Source: an uncultured Paracoccus sp. (GTDB lineage Bacteria > Pseudomonadota > Alphaproteobacteria > Rhodobacterales > Rhodobacteraceae). Taken from it: DNA of 8,500 nt. The stretch lies in the NCBI GenBank assembly GCA_937859005.1, contig CALLYR010000396.1, forward strand, positions 1 to 8,500, read 5' to 3'. This document shows positions 5,831-8,500 of the stretch, in pieces. The notes beneath the pieces were generated by a model that saw nothing but the letters and a program-made list of their open reading frames with translations, was not told the origin of the DNA and ran no database searches. Every line of letters starts with the position of its first letter. The stretch's first letter is position 1. A program made the position numbers and the translations under genes.

Positions 5831-5861
5831 GTTTACCTGCGCGTCAACTTGTTCCTATATT
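5831..5861 (+). promoter_or_regulatory. merR2 promoter with operator-like dyad
   Basis: TATATT at 5856-5861 is a good -10 box (five of six consensus bases). TTTACC at 5832-5837 is the best -35 candidate, 18 bp away. An imperfect dyad GTTTAC-N6-GTCAAC (5831-5848) overlaps the -35 box and enters the spacer. This resembles the GTTTAC/GTAAAC type half-sites reported for LiuR-like MerR regulators. The region is markedly AT-rich compared with its flanks. Control of merR2 and the downstream dehydrogenase by a MerR protein is inference. Confidence 0.55.
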
Positions 5862-5905
5862 CGTCGTGACAGGACCACGGCGAATGGGGAGGGACGCGCG
5901 CCACC

Positions 5906-6313
5906 ATGTCGGACGATCTGCTGACCATCCGCGAGATGTGCGACCGCTTTGGCGTGACGCCGCGGACGCTGCGCTTCTACGAATCCCGCCAGCTTCTGTT
6001 TCCCCAGCGCCGGGGTCAGCACCGGCTGTATGACCGCCGCGACCGCGGACGGCTGGTGCTGATCCTGCGGGGCAAGCGCTTCGGCTTTTCGCTGGACGAG
6101 GTGCGCCAGCTTCTCGACCTGTATGTTCCCGGCGCGCAGAACCGCGACCAGATCGCGGCCACGCTGGAGGCTGGCTGCCGCCATCTGGCCAGCATGCGCC
6201 GGCAGCGGGACGAGCTGACCGGCGCCATCGCCGATCTGGAAACGCAGATCGAACAGGCGCAGGCGCGGCTGGCGGCGCTGGACGCCGATTCCGATCCCCG
6301 ACAAACGCTCTGA
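5906..6313 (+). CDS. MerR family transcriptional regulator 2, paralogue of MerR1
   Basis: DNA-binding regulator of 135 residues. The N-terminal domain has IREMCDRFGVTPRTLRFYES (8-27), LLFPQRRGQHRLYDRRDRGR (30-49) and LILRGKRFGFSLDEVRQLL (52-70). By hand alignment it shares about 37 of 65 positions with MerR1 in this domain. The coiled coil runs from about 80 to 126, with MRRQRDELTGAIADLETQIE (97-116); apart from QRDEL, it differs from MerR1 in this part. Cys12 (HTH) and Cys91 are the only cysteines, so no metal site is evident. The start has GGGGAGGGA at 5886-5894. The dehydrogenase begins only 16 bp after its stop, so they form one transcript and the regulator probably controls its own operon. 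Effector unknown; an acyl-CoA is plausible from the neighbours. Confidence 0.88.
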   Translation: MSDDLLTIREMCDRFGVTPRTLRFYESRQLLFPQRRGQHRLYDRRDRGRLVLILRGKRFGFSLDEVRQLLDLYVPGAQNRDQIAATLEAGCRHLASMRRQRDELTGAIADLETQIEQAQARLAALDADSDPRQTL

Positions 6314-6329
6314 CCCGACAGGACATCCC

Positions 6330-8105
6330 ATGACCGTCTACAAGGCTCCCGTCCGCGACATGCAGTTCCTGCTGCATGACGTGCTGAATGTCGCGCAGTC
6401 CGGCCTGCCCGGCCACGAGGATCTGGACCCCGCTTTCACCCAGGCGATCCTGGACGCCGCCGGGCAGCTCGCGTCCGAAGTGCTGGCGCCGCTGAACCTG
6501 ATCGGCGACCAGCAGGGCTGCGTTCTGGAAAACGGCATCGTGCGCACGCCCGAGGGATTCAAACCCGCGTTCGAGGCGGTCAAGGAAGGCGGCTGGACCG
6601 GGCTGGACTGCGACCCCGAATACGGCGGCCAGGGCATGCCCTATGTCATGGGGCTGGCGACCGGGGAAATCTTCGTGTCGGCCAACATGGCCTTCAACAT
6701 GTATCAGGGCCTGACCCATGGCGCCTATTCCGCGATCCATGCGCATGGCACGGACGAACAGAAGGCGGCGTATCTGCCGAAGATGGTGTCCTGCGAATGG
6801 ACCGGCACCATGAACCTGACCGAGCCGCATTGCGGCACCGATCTGGGGATGCTGCGCACGCGGGCCGAGCCGCAGGACGACGGCAGCTATCTGATCACCG
6901 GGCAGAAGATCTTCATTTCCGCCGGCGACCACGACATGTCGGACAACGTCATCCATCTGGTGCTGGCCAAGGCGCCGGGCGGCGGCGAAGGGACGAAAGG
7001 TATCAGCCTGTTCATCGTGCCCAAGTTCCTGGTGAACGAGGACGGCTTGCTTGGCGCGCGCCAGCCCGTCTCGGTCGGCAAGATCGAGGAGAAGATGGGC
7101 ATTCACGGCAACGCCACCTGCGTCATGAACTATGACGGCGCGCGCGGCTGGCTGCTGGGCGAGCTGCACAAGGGCATGCGCGCCATGTTCACCATGATGA
7201 ACGAGGCGCGGCTTGGCGTGGGCCTGCAGGGCTATGCCGTAGCCGAGGCAGCGTACCAGAACGCGGTCGCCTATGCCCGCGACCGGCTGCAGGGGCGCGC
7301 GGTGACGGGGACCGAAACCCCCCAAGGCCCCGCCGATCCGATCATCGTTCACCCGGACGTGCGGCGGATGCTGATGGACCAGCGGTCCTTTCTGGAAGGC
7401 GCGCGCGCGCTGGCCTTCTGGGGCGCGCATATGATCGATCGCGGCCATAATGGCGATGCGGCGGCCGAAGGTCTGGTGTCGCTGCTGACCCCCGTCATCA
7501 AGGGCTTTCTGACCGACAAGGGCTTCGAGGGCGCGGTGCAGGCCCAGCAGGTCTTCGGCGGGCACGGCTATATCGAGGAACAGGGCATGTCGCAGTTCGT
7601 GCGCGATGCCCGCATCGCCATGATCTATGAGGGCGCGAACGGCATTCAGGCGCTGGATCTGGTCGGCCGCAAGCTGGCGCAGGACGGCGGCAGGCATGTC
7701 CTGGCCTTCTTCGAGATGGTCAAGACGTTCATCAAGGAAAACGAGGGAAATCAGGCGCTCAAGGCTGATTTCCTCGACCCTCTCAAGACCGCCAGCAAGG
7801 ATCTCCAGACCGCCGCCATGTTCTTCATGGAACGCGGCATGAAGAATCCGAATGATGCGCTGTCCGGCAGCTATGACTTCATGCATCTGTTCGGCCATGT
7901 CGCGCTGGGGCTGATGTGGGGGCGCATGGCGGTGGCGGCGCAGGCCGCGCTGGACGCGGGGACCGAGGATGCCGCCTTTCATCAGGACAAGCTGACGACC
8001 GGGCGCTATTACATGAAGCGGCAGTTGCCGATGACCGCGACGCATCTGGCCCGCATCCGGTCGGGGGCCGAGCCGGTGATGGCGCTAGCCGCGGACCGGT
8101 TCTGA
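6330..8105 (+). CDS. Acyl-CoA dehydrogenase, long form (FadE/DmdC-like)
   Basis: FAD-dependent oxidoreductase of 591 residues that should introduce the alpha-beta double bond into an acyl-CoA, the first step of beta-oxidation, passing electrons to ETF. Visible elements: an N-terminal extension MTVYKAPVRDMQFLLHDVLN (1-20); the helical domain with EGGWTGLDCDPEYGGQGMP (86-104); the flavin/substrate signature GTMNLTEPHCGTDLG (159-173); ITGQKIFISAGDHDMSDN (189-206); the FAD contact QVFGGHGYIEE (407-417); and MIYEGANGIQALDL (431-444), where Glu434 is the probable catalytic base. The chain goes on to residue 591 with an extra helical C-terminal domain, giving about 200 residues more than standard short- and medium-chain enzymes. 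This length and N-terminus fit the group that includes 3-methylmercaptopropionyl-CoA dehydrogenase (DmdC) and many unassigned homologues, so the substrate remains open. AGGA at 6320-6323 supports the start. It follows merR2 closely and precedes a thiolase. Confidence 0.93.
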   Translation: MTVYKAPVRDMQFLLHDVLNVAQSGLPGHEDLDPAFTQAILDAAGQLASEVLAPLNLIGDQQGCVLENGIVRTPEGFKPAFEAVKEGGWTGLDCDPEYGGQGMPYVMGLATGEIFVSANMAFNMYQGLTHGAYSAIHAHGTDEQKAAYLPKMVSCEWTGTMNLTEPHCGTDLGMLRTRAEPQDDGSYLITGQKIFISAGDHDMSDNVIHLVLAKAPGGGEGTKGISLFIVPKFLVNEDGLLGARQPVSVGKIEEKMGIHGNATCVMNYDGARGWLLGELHKGMRAMFTMMNEARLGVGLQGYAVAEAAYQNAVAYARDRLQGRAVTGTETPQGPADPIIVHPDVRRMLMDQRSFLEGARALAFWGAHMIDRGHNGDAAAEGLVSLLTPVIKGFLTDKGFEGAVQAQQVFGGHGYIEEQGMSQFVRDARIAMIYEGANGIQALDLVGRKLAQDGGRHVLAFFEMVKTFIKENEGNQALKADFLDPLKTASKDLQTAAMFFMERGMKNPNDALSGSYDFMHLFGHVALGLMWGRMAVAAQAALDAGTEDAAFHQDKLTTGRYYMKRQLPMTATHLARIRSGAEPVMALAADRF

Positions 8106-8116
8106 CATGACGAACG

Positions 8117-8160
8117 TCCCCGCCTGCGGCACGGCTGCAATGCCTCCGGCGGGGATATTT
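8117..8160 (+). terminator. Probable terminator of the acyl-CoA dehydrogenase transcript
   Basis: TCCCCGCC (8117-8124) pairs perfectly with GGCGGGGA (8148-8155), an 8-bp GC-rich stem starting 11 bp after the stop codon. The 23-base loop can itself fold. TATTT follows directly, a short T-rich tail. The tail is weak for an intrinsic terminator but typical of GC-rich genomes. Confidence 0.55.
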
Positions 8161-8170
8161 GGACAAGGAA
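8153..8170 (+). repeat. Short intergenic repeat, copy 1 (direct)
   Basis: GGATATTTGGACAAGGAA, preceded by CCTCCGGCG, reappears on the opposite strand at 8325-8342 as GGATATTTCCGCAAGGAA, differing at only three bases in 18. From memory, sequences of the form CCTCCGGCGGGGATATTT...AAG are frequent just behind genes in Rhodobacteraceae, but I could not check that. Confidence 0.6.
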
Positions 8171-8236
8171 GAAGGCGGCAGGCGGCGGCCCCGACCCGCG
8201 CGGCCATGGGCAAGGCGGGGGCCAGGGCTTTCTCCC

Positions 8237-8266
8237 TTGACGGTCATCGGCTTCCCGGCCTGTACC
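8237..8266 (+). promoter_or_regulatory. Candidate promoter for the thiolase gene
   Basis: TTGACG (8237-8242) matches the sigma-70 -35 box at five of six bases. After 18 bp comes TGTACC (8261-8266), a weak -10 box (three of six). Transcription from here would give a leader of about 145 bases that includes the second repeat copy and the 18-bp palindrome. Confidence 0.4.
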
Positions 8267-8324
8267 GTGCCACCGGGTATGGACGGCAAACAGTCAACAA
8301 GCCGTTTCCGTCGTCCGCTCTTCC

Positions 8325-8342
8325 TTCCTTGCGGAAATATCC
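8325..8342 (-). repeat. Short intergenic repeat, copy 2 (inverted)
   Basis: Read on the minus strand this is GGATATTTCCGCAAGGAA, matching copy 1 at 15 of 18 bases and again followed by a purine-rich GGAAGAG. On the minus strand the 18-bp palindrome at 8349-8366 lies just upstream of it, so like copy 1 it has a hairpin followed by a TATTT tail, here oriented to stop leftward transcription. Confidence 0.55.
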
Positions 8343-8348
8343 TGCGGG

Positions 8349-8366
8349 ATCGTCGTATACGACGAT
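8349..8366. promoter_or_regulatory. Perfect 18-bp palindrome
   Basis: ATCGTCGTATACGACGAT is fully self-complementary, with no spacer, 52 bp upstream of the thiolase start codon. It could be the binding site of a dimeric regulator or, in RNA, a stem with a small loop. No known regulator motif was recognised. Confidence 0.5.
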
Positions 8367-8417
8367 GGGGGCGCACAGCCCTCCGCTGCCCGCGCACCCA
8401 GTTGATCGGAGGACCGA

Positions 8418-8500
8418 ATGACCGACGCCTATATCTATGACGCCGCCCGCACCCCGCGCGGCAAGGGCCGCCCGGACGGCAGCCTGCACGAGGTCACCTC
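8418..8500 (+). CDS. fadA: Acetyl-CoA acyltransferase / thiolase (FadA-like), N-terminal fragment
   Basis: Only the first 27 codons lie in the window. They read MTDAYIYDAARTPRGKGRPD and continue GSLHEVT, the standard N-terminus of thiolases (the DAxRTPxGK/R pattern), which cleave 3-ketoacyl-CoA with CoA in the last step of beta-oxidation, or condense acetyl-CoA in the biosynthetic type. GGAGGA at 8408-8413, four bases before the ATG, fixes the start. It lies 312 bp behind the acyl-CoA dehydrogenase on the same strand. I would expect a FadB-type hydratase/dehydrogenase next. The active-site Cys and His are outside the window, so the degradative versus biosynthetic type cannot be settled and the symbol is a best guess. 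Confidence 0.85.
   Translation, partial: MTDAYIYDAARTPRGKGRPDGSLHEVT

Larger units (their letters stand above)
8106..8417. other. 312-bp intergenic region before the thiolase gene
   Basis: I see no convincing gene here on either strand: the open frames present lack family resemblance, and they cross obvious repeats. The stretch holds a probable dehydrogenase terminator (8117-8160), two inverted copies of a short repeat (8153-8170 and 8325-8342), a candidate promoter (8237-8266), an 18-bp palindrome (8349-8366) and a good ribosome-binding site GGAGGA (8408-8413) for the next gene. A small RNA cannot be excluded. Confidence 0.6.

Noticed and set aside
5844..8045. Very long open frame (733 codons) on the minus strand opposite merR2 and the acyl-CoA dehydrogenase
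   Set aside because: Its translation is rich in His, Arg, Gln and Ala with low-complexity tail and matches no family I know; it mirrors a plus-strand gene with clear motifs. High third-position GC makes such antisense frames common.
8106..8440. Small frames in the intergenic region before the thiolase (for example 8107-8421 plus and 8244-8489 minus)
   Set aside because: They run through the repeats, the palindrome and the thiolase ribosome-binding site, and their sequences resemble no protein family.
1..8500. CRISPR arrays, insertion sequences, tRNA or rRNA genes, phage or defence genes
   Set aside because: No regularly spaced repeats, transposase motifs, cloverleaf sequences or rRNA signatures were seen by reading both strands; every sizeable gene has a metabolic, transport or regulatory assignment.

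Overview
The window reads as a chromosomal segment of a GC-rich alphaproteobacterium in the Rhodobacteraceae, most probably Paracoccus or a close relative. The evidence is the strong GC bias, a DUF1476 gene that closely resembles (from memory) the zeta inhibitor subunit described in Paracoccus denitrificans F1Fo-ATP synthase, a separate purS, and tandem MerR genes ahead of a long acyl-CoA dehydrogenase. Genus is inference; no rRNA gene or other phylogenetic marker is present. No tRNA, rRNA, CRISPR array, transposase or phage gene was seen.

Left part (1-2463, minus strand): transcription runs leftwards through purC, purS, a LysR-type regulator and the start of an NAD-dependent formate dehydrogenase operon (fdsG, cut by the window edge). 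A perfect 8-bp inverted repeat carrying the LysR-type T-N11-A core overlaps the lysR stop codon and lies 77 bp before fdsG, so the regulator most likely controls fds. No purQ follows purS, although I expected one there.

Middle (2464-5242): a 130-bp divergent region separates purC from the rightward zeta-subunit gene. Converging on that gene is a leftward group made of a MATE exporter and two hotdog-fold (PaaI-type) thioesterases, packed with gaps of 1 and 12 bp.

Right part (5243-8500, plus strand): a 112-bp divergent region rich in inverted repeats leads to merR1, then merR2, then a 591-residue acyl-CoA dehydrogenase 16 bp behind merR2. After a 312-bp intergenic stretch comes the first codons of a thiolase (fadA-like). 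This looks like a fatty-acid or acyl-CoA degradation locus under tandem MerR control, with thioesterases facing it that could release excess CoA esters.

Most genes here are ordinary housekeeping or metabolic genes. The points worth a second look are regulatory: the LysR operator, the two paralogous MerR proteins with separate operator-like sites, an unusual palindrome-rich leader before the thiolase with two inverted copies of a short repeat, and a palindrome sitting between the putative promoter elements of purC.
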